A stretch of DNA of 64,000 bases from Adineta ricciae (Eukaryota > Rotifera > Eurotatoria > Adinetida > Adinetidae), in the NCBI GenBank assembly GCA_905250025.1, contig CAJNOJ010000058.1:124001-188000 (forward strand), in the 5' to 3' direction. Positions within the stretch are counted from its first letter, which is position 1. Each line of letters starts with the position of its first letter. The position numbers were made by a program, and so were the translations under genes. Positions 36,722 to 52,047 of the stretch are shown piece after piece. The notes beneath the pieces were generated by a model, which saw nothing but the letters and a program-made list of their open reading frames with translations, had not been told where the DNA came from and ran no database searches.

Positions 36722-38817
36722 AATAGAAGTTGGCGCGTTTAATTTATTTCTGAAACGTTTCTTATTGAAAAAACATGTTTACTAATAAAACGAGAAACTT
36801 GATATAAATACTCGGAGTAAAATTAAATACGGCAATGTCAGAGACTATCACAAGACATCTTTACAATGTCCGGTTAGAATGTGAATGTACATATAGATGT
36901 ACTTTGTATTTACCTACGTATATATAATCAATGATTTATTGTATACAGGCAGTAGACGAAGAAGTTGTCCATGAGAGGTAACCAGATATGCAAAAGAATG
37001 TATCCCCCACAAACACAGAACGCCCGAGTAATCATACGACTGATTTGTTTTGGTTCTACAAAAGAATAAATATATTAGTCAACTACATCCGATCAGTCTT
37101 TGGCATTTGATAGCGTAATGTATCCAATCTATGGAATATTCATGTCGACTGCAAAACAGAATTCGAACGAACGCTTTGAAATTTCGACTGTTAGCAATAG
37201 TACATTCATACATACATGAATACTCCTTTTTTATTACGCATTATGGCAAAGAATTACAGAGAAACCCTTTCTAAGATGATTCGACTTTCAAACCATTCCG
37301 CTGAATGTTTTCTGATAGATCTTGTCAATGGATAGTTTATAGCTGTCTTCAGATAGGTGTCCAGGACTATCTTGCTGGACTCTATTAAACCCTCAATTTT
37401 CTGACAATATCCAAATTTCGTATACGTCACAAAATGTATTAATAATCGTGATATTTGCATGTACGTATTAGACTGCCTTTGGACAAGAAGTATACCTTTT
37501 TTAAAAAAGTCATCGTCGTAAATCGTCATGGTAGAACTTGTGAGCGAACGTGTGGGAAGGAAAGAGAGTAAAATTTGATATTAATATGTTGTTAAAATTA
37601 TATTAACCAATGGTTTGTGTATTCTCGCTACTGACTGCAATTACCACCAACGAATCGATATGAAGAATGAACAAGCCGATTTATTAAGTATTAATCGAAG
37701 GCGAGAACTTTTATATTCGATTATATTCATGCAATCGTTTAGATTTCGAATCTTGTAACAATAAAACGAAATATCACGTGAACTTACATCTATGCTAATA
37801 ATCATCACTATTTTGATAGTGGAATCGATGAAACAACAATATTATCTTTCTTGCTTCACACCAAGGTAATCCGGGCCGTATAGAAGTCGGCACTGGTTGT
37901 CTCCTGAAGCAAACAGCAACACCTCACTATTTGTTTTCAAGTTTTTGTCCAACAAAATGAATATACTTTGTCTGTATCAGCTGCTTTTCAAGCTCGATTG
38001 ATAACGTTTTACTTCATACAAACTGACATATGGCGAAAAACAAAGATTTAGATTTAGTAAATTATTTCATGACTTAAACTGTCAAGAAACTCTCCTTTTC
38101 TTCTACCAACGAATAGATGCAAGAAGCTTTTTGACGTTTCTGTTTTTTTCTTTCAGCGATTGACAACAACCATCAAAATTCTTGCATACGTCACTTGTGT
38201 CAAGTTACTTAGAAACAAGTCTTCAGCTATGCTAAAGCTATACATGTAAATATACTTAAAACAAATCATAGTATTTCTAATCACTGCATTCTTATTCGAA
38301 AAGTTTATGTTCTTTCGCGAGACTCAGCGACGAAGTCTTTATCGAAATAGAATGTTTCGTCGCAATCAATAATAAAACTATTTCTGAATACACTGAAGAT
38401 TTAACTTCGATATTGTATTACGGAGAAATAGACGAAACGTACATCGATATATTTGTAAATCATTAAAAAGTCAACGTCGAAATAATCAATCGAAATTATT
38501 TATTCGACGCAACACCGAGCAGAACGTCAGCTACGCGTTTCTTACTGCTCCAACGAATCACATTTCTCTTATTTTACTTCTTCGGATTACAGCATATTTA
38601 TTGCGGACGGACTACGTTTGCACATTGCTTCTCCTCTGAAGAGAACCGTTGTATATATTAGGAGAACCGACAGAATATTTTTTTTCCGTTCTTGTTCTTT
38701 TTTCTTTCGCTAAATGTTGCAAAACGAGTGAATGACATATAGTTCTCTCTTTTTTTTTGTGTTTCTTTTCTCGTGCAGTCGAGCCAAAATAACAAAAATA
38801 AACTATTACTAACCAGG
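36722..38817. other. Gene-free region
   Basis: About 2.1 kb of AT-rich sequence without a supportable gene. It contains the second copy of the dispersed ~86-base repeat. Confidence 0.5.
37786..37871 (+). repeat. Diverged dispersed repeat, copy B
   Basis: Partner of 28705-28790, in the same orientation. The pair lies on either side of the PARP gene, about 9 kb apart. Confidence 0.6.
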
Positions 38818-39168
38818 ATGATTGGTCGTGCTGCTCCATGTTTAGTTCACGGATGCACCATTCGAAACAATTCGAGCGGAAGTATTTACGTTCGAATTTT
38901 ATATGAACCAATCACAACTCATGACGATAATGTTCATGAACGACGAGTGGAATTTCAATTAGGAAAAAGAAGCGAAACCAAAGTCGACGAAGAAGGATTC
39001 AACATGGGTTCGTATCAAGTTCGAGAAACCATTCGAACAGTTGAAGTGACTCGAGCCAATGGACAAGTCGACAAACTGAACGCTCCGTTTGACAATGTCA
39101 ATGGTATTGAACTTGATTGGTTATTCGTTGTCGAAGAGAGAACTATTAAGTCTGGTAGACTCGGGTAG
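38818..39168 (+). CDS. Small protein of unknown function
   Basis: One open frame of 116 residues from ATG, soluble, rich in charged residues and Thr, with motifs CLVHGCTIRNNSSGSIYVRI and EVTRANGQVDKL. No signal peptide or membrane helix. A TCGTGCAG acceptor-like site lies about 40 bases upstream, and an AATAAA signal lies near 39294, which support a real transcript. I do not recognise the family; the pattern of short alternating strands suggests a beta-rich fold, but that is only an impression. Confidence 0.55.
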   Translation: MIGRAAPCLVHGCTIRNNSSGSIYVRILYEPITTHDDNVHERRVEFQLGKRSETKVDEEGFNMGSYQVRETIRTVEVTRANGQVDKLNAPFDNVNGIELDWLFVVEERTIKSGRLG

Positions 39169-39435
39169 CAAATGACAGATTCACCTTTTTAGATATAGAG
39201 TAGCTTTGTAGAGAGTTTTATCGTATGGTAAATGTATTTTTCTTGTAATCAGTTTCAAATACTCTCTTGTTATTCGAACGAATTGCTTTCAAAATAAATT
39301 AGTTTGTTTTCTTATTTTGGAAATTATCGATTCATCTTGGTTTGATTTATTGTCTATATATATATATTTTTCAACAGACAGTCCGACTGTAAATAAATTG
39401 ATCATAAAAAAAGGTAGAAGAAAAAACGAGTTTGA

Positions 39436-41154
<1,719 letters not shown>

Positions 41155-41839
41155 ATACAAAATCAAAATCTGAAAGAAATTTTACATCTTGATTAACCTA
41201 ACCACACACCTTCTACTCATCAGGTAATATCCTGTACTATAAACACATGTTCAATCACTCGGTTTTTTCGTTTAAAAAAATTTATTAAGCCAATATGCAT
41301 CACATAATAATCATGGTTTTTGCCAGGTTAGTTTTTTTCTCAAAAAAAAGATCACACACACACACACTTACAACAACAAAAAAAAGAAAAAGAAGAACAA
41401 AAGAACTTGAAGAGGAATATAAACAATGGCGAAAAGTTTTTTTTCCTATCGAATACACCGAACATTTATCCCGAACCAAAATGTCCTAACATCTTTATCT
41501 ATTCACAACGTTTGGCGTATCCAACCGAAGAAAAAAAGAAGAACAATGAGTAACAATATTTCATGCTCAAGAACGAGATCGTGGTTGCTTTGGGTTTTTT
41601 GTATAAATAATAGTCAAAAAATTCTGTCTAAGGATATAATAACAATGAACATATGTAAGAGGAAAAAAAAACAAAGAAACGAAGAAATCTATGAGAAGAA
41701 ATTCATTCAAACCAGAATATTGTGTTTCGTTCTGTCTGTAATATCATCGAAATTCACAAAGAATGACTGACAAACAAATAAAGTTCGTGTGGTTTTTTTT
41801 TATACAAGATACATAAATAAAGAAGAATTCTAGGTTTGA
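41155..41839. other. Intergenic region
   Basis: Between the CNOT1 3' end and the PSMC5 start, both on the minus strand. A-rich, with poly-A and CA tracts and AATAAA-like signals for CNOT1 on the minus strand. No gene is seen. Confidence 0.5.
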
Positions 41840-44800
41840 CTAAGGTTTAACTATAGCTGGTTGTTGTGCAGATATGGGTGATGTTGGAAATTGAGGAAAG
41901 CCATGGGTAAGTGTTGCTAACAATCTAGAAATCAGACAATAGGTCTTGCATTTTAAAGACAAATTTGAAATAGTCACCGTTTGACATCTGGCGAAATGCT
42001 CATAAATTCTCGTGACCATAATTTCAAATTTGGATTTCGTACAAGTTCCAAAAAGGTGACTAATAAGCCCCATGGATGCGGTCGATTAGCAACTAATCGT
42101 TCGAGTAGAACTCTAGAAGAAAGTAAAAGCAATAAGTATCATGTGATATTCAAAACGTTCTCTTCTTACCGGACGATCTGTTCTTGCAAAGCTTCTGAGT
42201 TTGCTTCAGCAAATAAATATAAAATTGTATAACTAAAATAATGTGTATGCGTATTTGGATATCGCAGATGATTAGCCATAGCATTTAAAAATAAGTATCG
42301 TCCTTCGGTATCTAAGTCAACAGCTAAGTTTTGAAAGATATCCATATGTGCTGTATGTGTTATGGATGACATCAATGGTTGTTTGTTATTGATTGTTGAT
42401 AAAGCCTGAGTTGCAACATATAGAACAAGAGCATTCAACATTCGTATGTTATAATGTGAACCAGGATCTGAACCTTGTTGTAAATACGAACGTAATTCCG
42501 ATAAAAATGTCACTGGTGAACGTGTACGTAAGTAGGAGTCCAGATTGGATTTGAATTTCGCTGGTTGAATGTTCATCGAATAGTTGTACGAGATTGTTGG
42601 CGTTGTGGAAATGTCATTTAACATATCGATTTTGATATTCACTTTGAATGGATCTGGACAACGGATATGTTTGGGAAATGATGATAGAATGATGTTACGT
42701 AATTGATGAGATATCAACGGCAAAGAATCACAAAATTCGTAATAGTGTTCACATAAAAATTCGGGAAAGTCATGTAGTAATAACATGAATGTTTTGAGAA
42801 TGCCTTTGTAATAGGCTTGGAACGATGGTGTGTTTTCACCGGAACGAATAAACGGTGCAACAAGACGTAAAGCATCGACGAGAAGTAAGGAATACATATT
42901 TTGAATATGTCGAGTAAATCGACCACCGGATAATAAGAAACGAGACATGAATGTTCGATGCGCAACAATTTCAAGCCAAGCAAATGCAAAGCCAGTGACA
43001 CGTTGAGGACGAAGAAGATGTAAGCAATTAGTAAATGCTAAATAAATGTAGTACATGACAGGATCGTTTGGTAAAGGATTTTCAACATTGGATGTTGAAC
43101 TAGATGTATTCAATGTGACACCATTGGTTGATTCTTGAAAGAGATTCAAAAGAATTCTTTGATAGGCCAATGGATGGAAATGATCGCCTTGTTCTTCATG
43201 ATCCAGAAAGCAGAGTGCAGCAATGAGACCTAATATACAATTGATTAAATGTATTCGCGTCGCATAGTTATTGTTATCAGATGTATGCGTTGTTAACAAG
43301 TATAAAAATCGACATAGAGAATCAATTCCTTGATGACAACGAATATATTGTGGTTGTTGCTGAGTAATTGACGATGAACTCTGACGTACAACGTCGTAGA
43401 CGTTATTAACGCATAGTTGAATGGTAGTACGAAGAAATTTTGCAATTGTGTCGTCGGAACGAAAGATTCCTTGATGTGTCATCTAAAACAACAGAAAACG
43501 TTTGTTTCAATTCGCTCGAATCAGCATCGTCAGTACGAACTTGATTGAAGAATTCTGGGAAAGCTTGCTGTTGAGTGATTCGATTTGTTTGTGTCATTGT
43601 CAACACTATCCAATCATTTAGAATACCTTTGGCTTTGTTAACAATCGTTGCTGTTTCGATATCATCGATTGATAAATACTTCATGCCGTTATTGATCACT
43701 GACAAAGATAAAATCGCCAATTTATCGACTTTGTTTTCATTTATATCATTCAATGACGTGTAGTTCAATCGGATGATTTCCAAGAGATCACGTACAGCTT
43801 CAGCTGGTTGTTTACCGATCAAGGAAATACGATGGAGCGAATCAAGTGTCGATGCAATATCGGTATCGGAACAACACGGCTGTTCGATCACACAGTTTCG
43901 AAGAAAGTTCACGGCAAAATGAAGTGCAGAATTGTTTCCGGAGTCGATTAATTGTGAAATGTGCATATCGATTTGTCGAACATCCAAAAGACGTGTACGA
44001 ATGAGATGATGTACAGCGAAGATATTGAATTTAATATCATTTGAACATTCTAACCATGATTTCGTTAACTGTTTGTTGATCACTGCCAAGTGCAGTCGGA
44101 TTTCAATCAATAGTTTTAAAACATTCATATGAATTGTTTTAAAACGTTCGAAATTTTCATTATCTTGAATTTGTGATTGAATGGTATAATGTTCAAGAAA
44201 GTTGTATAAAATAACGTTCAAAAGACTTGTTAATGCCACTTGAGGGCCATTAGCTGATGTTTGATTTTGTAAAGTTGTTCGTAAAGCGTTGACTGTTTCT
44301 AGCAAACGTTGTAATGCTGTAGTGAATAGGCCGTTGTGTTGACTTTGAATAGTCTGGTCAATTTCAGAAATAATACGATCCCAAACAGAAGGAACACTAT
44401 CATCCATCTAGATGATTGCATGTGATTAGAATAATTTTTTAGAAGGCAAAGGACTTACTGTAACTAGATCACGTTTTTCGCTATCGTTTGGTTTGAAACC
44501 TGGAATGAAATGAACAAAATCTTCATAAATGGCTAGCTGATGGGATGAAAACGGTCCGTAGTGTAGTCGGATTTGTTCGGGTAACTTTTCATCGTTACTG
44601 TTGGGAGCAATTGTTAACTGTCTTCCTTCGGCCCGGCAACGTTGTCGTAATTCGATTTCACTTGCTAAACGTTGATCGATAATTTGAATGGCACGACTGA
44701 TGGTTATACGTTGTAGAAGGCAACAGCATAATTCAATGTTAGAGGTGGCAATTTCAGTGGCTGCTTGAAGAATCATTTCGCTTGTCGTCTGTTCCGTTGA

Positions 44801-47800
44801 ATTTGTTGGCGCTGTTTGAGAAATGCCAAGTGCGGAATGAAAATGAGCTTTAATAAATGATAGAATTTGTTCTTGTAATGGTGCACGAGCAGTGATAAGA
44901 ACGAGGCCACTGCTAAGGTAAGCAACCATATTTCGTGCTGACGTACGCAATTGTTGCTCGTCAGGATTTAAAGCGAAATCTTTACGAACGATCTGTTCAG
45001 CGGCAGTCGTAGCCACCTTAAGTGAACGTTGAACTGTTTGGAAGCTTTCATTGATAGCTTGTTCAATGAGCGTGTAGACATGCGTCTTAAGGTTTGGATG
45101 AAGTCGGAAAAGTGCAATGTTCGAATTGATTTTCAACATTGAACTTAATGATTGAAATGTTGATGGTTTAAAATCAGATAAGCGGTACTGTGGCTCAGGT
45201 GCGGCCGTAACTGCTGTTGCTGCTGTTGAAGTCGATGATGACGATGAAACCGAGGGTTGTGATGATGGATTAACAGCGAGCGCTGGTGGAACTGTCGGAA
45301 CTGGCATGGATAGTTGTTTTTCCAGCTTATCGAAATACTCTTTATTGATCAATATATTGTGAATAGGAAGTTCCTAATAAAAGAAGCGAATGCGTTTTTC
45401 TCTTCAACTGTTATTCGATACTTACATTCAGTTGAATTTCTAATTGCTTACAAAGAACTTCGATTTCGAATTTCAAATTCAATTTAAAATCCGGTGATCC
45501 ATGCATTTCTGCTAGGACAGACATGATACCCATCAGCCACGGGTTGGGCTGTTGAAAGATCTAGGACGGACAACATGGGGTTGATGAATTCATTCTCTTT
45601 TAGCAGCTTACTTTGCTTTTTGTGCAGGATTCCAAGATTTTGGAAACGAATGGAACCACATACAATAATTCTTGTGGGCCCGTATGATACGCTTCGATGA
45701 TTAAGGATTTGATTTCCAAGTCCTAGAAGTACAAAGACAAAGAATACTTCCAATGGACTTAGCCATAATAATACCGTTGAAAGAATTGGTTTATTTCGTC
45801 CGATAGTAATCATACCAAGCCAATGGCCGAGATTTTTCAATAATGTACGATCGGGAATATTGTTGATTTGTTTATCGCTTAATAGAAGAATCTAAAAATA
45901 ATGAAACGTTTGTTTATGGCAAGAGATTTGGAAAATGACATGATGTACTTTGATATTTCGATGTGTTTCACTCAATACAGCATCGAATAGCATGACGATG
46001 TTTAAAGTATTAAGAAGGCCAGCGTACAATGGATGAAAGTTGTGCTCCAATGAGACACGTTTAATGACTAAGTATTGCGCGACCCATTTCCATAATTGTT
46101 CATCATTGTTCAAGATTTCTTTCAATTCTTGTGCCTTTTGCGGAAGATTGGAGAGTGACAAATTATTGAATGTAAATGCCACTTTATCACTAATCTGTTC
46201 CGGTGGTTGTTTCACTCGAACGAGATTATAACTTGGATCGTTAATCAACGTTCGAATATTGGCATTTTGTGTCAGTGATGGCTAAAGAAAGCATATAATG
46301 AGATAAAAGTGTATTTCCAATGCTACATACGCCTTTTTGTGAAGGAATATCTCGTCCAATTGGATTGAATTGTTGTGTCGGTGGTTGTACTGGAGGTGGC
46401 GGTTGAGCAGTCGTGACTGCTGGTGTGCTATTCATTCGAGCGAATATATGCGAATGTGGACTTGTAGCTACTGGTGGTGTCGGGAGGTTCGATGTCGGCG
46501 TTAACGTTCGTAACGGATCGAATGCTTGAGCAATCGATGATTTCGTGTTATTTTCGAGATAATCACGAATTGATGCTGGTATTTCCGAATATGTTGGTGC
46601 CGCTCGCACAGCTTGCAGCAATGCTGATTGTTCACGGATTCTAAACAAAGAAGACAGATAAGAAGTATATGTAACGAAAGATGAATATTCCGATTGAGTC
46701 ATACTATTCGATATATGTGAGTAGGAATAAACATGTGTGCTAGTAACGGAGAGTTTGAAAATATTTCTTTTGTTAGAAAATTCTCGTCACATGCTTATTG
46801 TCGTTCCTTATCGGATATGAATCAGATTTTAGAGCGAATTTTACGTGTGCGTGGTGCTTTTTAGCCAATGAAAACTTACCGCGATTTGCATCGATCCAGT
46901 GCTGTCACAGCAAATTTCCATAATGGCGTGTCCGATGATTTTCTCAGACCTTCGAGCATGACTCGAAAGGCGGCAAAAAGCACTTGATTTTGAAACAGGC
47001 CACGTTCGAATAATCCTCCAAATAACTGTGCTGTAAGTAGTAATTCTCTTTCTGGATATTGAGAATAGAATTTGTATTCTTCGAATAAATTTTTAATACC
47101 ATTCTGGAAAACTTCCTTTGAAAGATGATTGGAACAAACGATGCACGATTTGAATATTTAATTCGGCACTTACTCTTTCGCGTAGAATAGGCGATTCTTT
47201 ACATTTTTTCAGTATATCCAGAAATTCATCAACAGATATGGGTGGTGGATTTGTTGTTTTCGAGTATAAGCGTTTGAAATAAACATCAACATCGGAAATT
47301 TCATTCATTGGTGAAAGATCATTAGTCGCTGAACCTTATGAAGAAAAGAATAAAAAATAAGTTCGCAGAGAAAGAAGAAAAGAAACAGAATTGAAAATTC
47401 TCTTACTTTGATCCATCGTTATTTTCTATGAGATATCTTGACTGAAATTTTCTCTGCAATTTTATTCGATCATCGTCGAATCGATGTATGTATATCAGAC
47501 CCTCGATAATGATGAGCGAATAAGACTAGTGCATGATTTTGTCAAAAAAAAAAACTATACTAGTTTATAATGGTAAATGTTTGGACGAATCTCGTTTTTT
47601 CTCTTTTCTTTCTCTTTCTCTCGACCGCGTTGTTTTGTTCTCGTTCTTTGGTTAGCTATTTCTATCGACATATACATCCTCTACTATGGATGCTGTTTCG
47701 TGCAATGTTAAAAAGCGACAATTGAGAAAAAATAGTTTACTTTGTAACGGACGAAGCTGAGTTGGTAATGATGTTGTAGCTGCTGGCGGAGGTGTGAATG

Positions 47801-50549
47801 GATGAGCGAGAGGATTGTGTAATGTATCGGGACGAGTTGGATTTATATTATTCAGAATTTTTGCAGTTGCAATCATTGTTTGAATTTCTTGGATTAAGTC
47901 AGGATTTGTTAACGATGGTAATGCTAGTTGGAGAACAGTTAAGAGAATGCTAATGATTTCAATGTTGACTATCGGTTTATAATTTGATTCATCTTTGGAA
48001 GATAATTGCGGGGCTTTCTTGCGTAAATATTGAACTGTGGTTTGAATAAATAGTTCCTAAGGAGAGAATAACAGTAAAAATTGGTTAAAATCAACTAAAC
48101 TTTCTACTTGATGGTCGCGTAGCTTATCAGTCAACCATTTATCTAATTTTAAGTAGCCACGTTTTGACGCTAGACAAGCTAAATCAAGAATGAAAGTGAT
48201 CGGTTGTGCTGCAAGTAGGATTGGTAAGGCTTTTAAGTCTTGAACAATTTCTAAGACACGACCAAGTCGTTGCTGTTGTTCATTGTCAGTCGAACGGTTA
48301 TACCAGTCAGCTAATGATGTTAATAATGTTGTTCGCAATGCTGCTGTGTGCTGCTACGAAAGACAGAAAAGAATCGTTGCTGGTTCAATTCTATTGACGA
48401 CTTTCTATCTTACTTGAGAATTCCACATGTAGTTAAGAAGTGGATTTGCGTTCGGACTCGTGGCAAGAAATGTTGGAATTATCAGTTGTAATAATTCTTG
48501 TTTCAACGTCGTCCAAATGGTCTAAATATATGTCGTTATTTGTCGGATTGAAGAATTCGGCTAAAACTTACATGAAGTTGTAACAATCCCAAGAAGATTA
48601 GTTCACCGGAACGCTGAATACCGTGTTTGAAAATTTCCAACACGATGGGATATAGACCTGTATCGGCGATACGTAACAAACATTCGATTAAATTCAACGA
48701 ACGCCTAAACAAAATCATTTGATTCGACATCGATCGTATACGAAACATTGCCTTCTCACCATGTCCATGTTTCTTTTGAGTCATCGAGCGGATGTTTCAA
48801 ACAATCAATCAATACTGGACGAGCTGGATGATCACCGAAACAGAAAACATCCGGGTAGCGAATTGCTTGGGCGAACCAGGATAACTAGAATTCACAAGAT
48901 ATGAACTTAGATGTTTCAGGTGGAAAGTTTTCGCCGACTCACTTGTCCTTCAGCATTGTTCCATCGCCCGTAGAGTAAATCAATATATTGCTCTGTTGGC
49001 AGCGCGCGTCGGAGGGCGGTGACTAACAGTATCAATGCCTGTCGGTCACGAACCAAGAATCCCGGATGATCCAGCTCTTTGACTACATCTTTCCAATTCA
49101 CTGATGGAACCTACAAAAAAGGCGATTTACTTAAATGTACGGATTCAAAGAATTGTACATACTAAATCATTGATTGCAATGACAAATGTGTCAACATTCC
49201 ATGATTGTGGCGATTGTTTATCACTATTTGTATTTATTTCAACGCCATTGGCATCCTACATGAATATATGTATGTGGCCATCAGCTCGAAAAGATGATGA
49301 TGCTTTTACGAGTCGACTTACGTAGATACGTGTATTCTCAGTAAGTCCTGAATGTGTTTTAATCATTGCGGCAAGCATTCGAGCAATAGTCGATGACTTT
49401 AATTCTTGCAAACCAAAATGAACTAATGCATTTCGACAACCTTCAACCGACGCAGTAAAATCGTAGCCCATTTCGAGAATGACATCCGATAAAGAACCGT
49501 CCATTTGCCACTATGGAGTCGAAGATCGAATGGCTCACAAGATCATTTATGTTCACTTACCACGGATGCTGAGAGATTATTTGAATCTGAGAATAATTGA
49601 TTCGATGCAAGATCTTTTGATATTGTATTCGATGGATAAAGTATCGGAAGAAGAAATAGTGAACCATTCGTGCCAATGCGTTCGATTGGATATTCTAAAT
49701 CAACGATCGAATAGAGCAAATCATCTCATAGGAAAGTCGTCGAACCTTTTCTTATTAAATTCAAGAATTGTTCATACTGTTCAGCTGTAATTACAGATGA
49801 ATCATTCAGTGCATAAGCTTGAAGTTGTACAACAAACGAATGAAGAACTTCATGGGGTAAATCACCTAGTTGAGTTTCTCCTAGAACAATTCGAACATGA
49901 AATCAAAAGATTATATAAAAAGTGACTCTACCAGTCGATTCAATGGTTGCTTTGATGAATTCCGGTAAACATTTTTGTAGATGATTATGAGCTAATGTTT
50001 GCAATTCAATGTGCGTCGAATTTTGCAAAGCAAGAGCGAAGAGAAGTTCTTGAACAGAACTTAATTTGAAATATTTACTCAACGAGGTAAAATATTCAGT
50101 CGACGATGGCGATAATTTGATTGACTAATCACACCAGACAAATAGACATTCGGCTGGAAAAATTTCTACTTACTTTTTGTGTCAATACTGAATCAAAAGC
50201 ATAGCAGATTAACGTCACAAAATTTGACTTTGCTAACAGCAATGGAATCTCTTGTAACCAATAGTTCAGATGGAGATTTTCGGAATGTTTCGATCCAGAT
50301 GGGGTCTCTTCGAAAAATTGTAGATCCAAATAGCTAGCTAACGTTCGATAGAAGTATCGTTCAGCTTCGAATCCATATTCAGCTATAAGCTAGAACAGAC
50401 AAATGACGTTGAATATGAAGAAAGACAGATTCAACAACAAGATTTACGTTGGCTATTTCAATTTGTGAACTTTTGAAATTGTTTTTCGATAGATTTTTCA
50501 CCGTATAAGGTATTTGAGCAAGTGCTGCAGACACTGCATCCAGATTCAT
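41840..50549 (-). CDS. CNOT1: CCR4-NOT complex scaffold subunit CNOT1
   Basis: Scaffold of the main deadenylase complex. I join 25 exons: 50549-50448, 50389-50174, 50124-49932, 49880-49746, 49694-49561, 49510-49322, 49255-49163, 49110-48943, 48884-48760, 48704-48572, 48521-48414, 48353-48108, 48056-47741, 47334-47174, 47115-46880, 46640-46331, 46281-45949, 45891-45775, 45722-45612, 45560-45426, 45373-44459, 44407-43541, 43482-42170, 42112-41978 and 41924-41840; 2291 residues (human 2376). Matches run the whole length: [13 protein letters not shown] at the start, the CNOT11/10-binding N-terminus, the MIF4G-like CNOT6/7/8 docking part ([20 protein letters not shown]), the CAF40-binding DUF3819 part ([16 protein letters not shown]), and the NOT module ([29 protein letters not shown]). 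The intron 47740-47335 is unusually long and holds a possible internal first exon. Confidence 0.96.
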
Positions 50550-52047
50550 TGTTTCAACGAACGATCAAATCTGATGACGACAATGTTTCGGTTGAAAGCC
50601 GATCAATACGTTTTGACAGTATTCAGATAATATCTATAGAGAAAAATCAAAACGAATTAATTGAAAAAGCAATCAATTCGTAGCACGTGATAGAAAAGAT
50701 CAAAAACAAATAAATGAAAAAATACGTAGGAAAAAGTCGACTATTCGTTCTATGCTTTAATCATTCTACAAAGCGCTTGCGCAATTGGTTAGAAAGATTC
50801 TTAAACGATTCGCAAGACACAGATCTTTTTATTGATAATGAAAGCTGAATTTTTCTGTATTTTACAATTAGAAACATAGTTTATGTTCAAACGATGTGAA
50901 AATCTTCTTACAAAACGTACGACTTCAGGCTTTCAACGATAGATGTCACTCTTTTATGGTAAAACTGTCTTGAGAATGTATATATAGCTCTTTCCAAGTA
51001 TTTCAGACACGAATGATCATCTGATATAGCCGAGTAAGTGAAACAAATAATCTCACTCGTCTTTAAATTTCGGCATCGATTTTATGGTCTCAGGATGAGA
51101 ATATCTTGCCTGTAATCTGTACAGCAATCAAGGAACACAAGATAGCAAGTAAACGAACATAGTTCATTATCTGTGCATGTGTTATAATCATTTTCTCTTC
51201 TAAGTGTCTTTTCTCTGAGCAATTTAGTCGACATATGTGTTTAATTTACGTGATTTCATACTTGAATCTCTTGCTTCGGTCTTTGATAAAGGAAAGCATC
51301 TACAATTCACACGCAAGATTATTCAGAAATCAGTTTCTTTCCTTTTTGCTTATAATGTGTGATAGGATAGTGTATAGAATCAATTGCATTTTATTAGCTT
51401 TATAGATATGATAAAATCCTTCTTTTACAGTAGCTATGTTGACTGTTGAGTCTTATTTGTCTTAGGAGAGATGAAGAACAAAAAAGCAGCTTTGACATTT
51501 TTTTATTGTAATTAATTTTATATGTAGACGTCATTTCTCATTATGAAACTTTCTCTTCTTTAGGAAAAAGATGAAGAAAGAAAGTATACTATGCTACATA
51601 GACTATATGTCTTCTAGGCGTGACAAAACCAGTCAAAGGCGAAAAGTCATCAAGCATTGAATTCGTACAAACGGAAATTCTCAGGTCATATTGAGGTGTC
51701 AAAAAATGGACTTGTAGTATATATGAGCGACCTTCGTAGTGTTAATAACTGTCATGATTTTAATGCTGAGTATAACATTACATAAAAGGTCTTATCTTAG
51801 CATCAATTACTTTTACTTGATGATTTTCATTAATAAAAGAAAATGTGTTGTGCATCGCTATTTTCCTTCTTCGTTATAATACGTCAGAACCATATTCCTC
51901 GGGAGGTTGATAAGAAAAAAATCGTTGAGTTCTGTTTTCATCATCGGTGTTACCATTTCATCGACAACAAAGGAGAAAAGAATGCATCTAACGCATTTGG
52001 TAAGAGTCGCACAAGGAGAAAAAGGTGTGTAACATAAACATAACTTC
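50550..52047. other. Intergenic region with divergent promoters
   Basis: About 1.5 kb between CNOT1 (-) and the beta-lactamase-like gene (+). No supportable gene, RNA or repeat. Confidence 0.5.
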
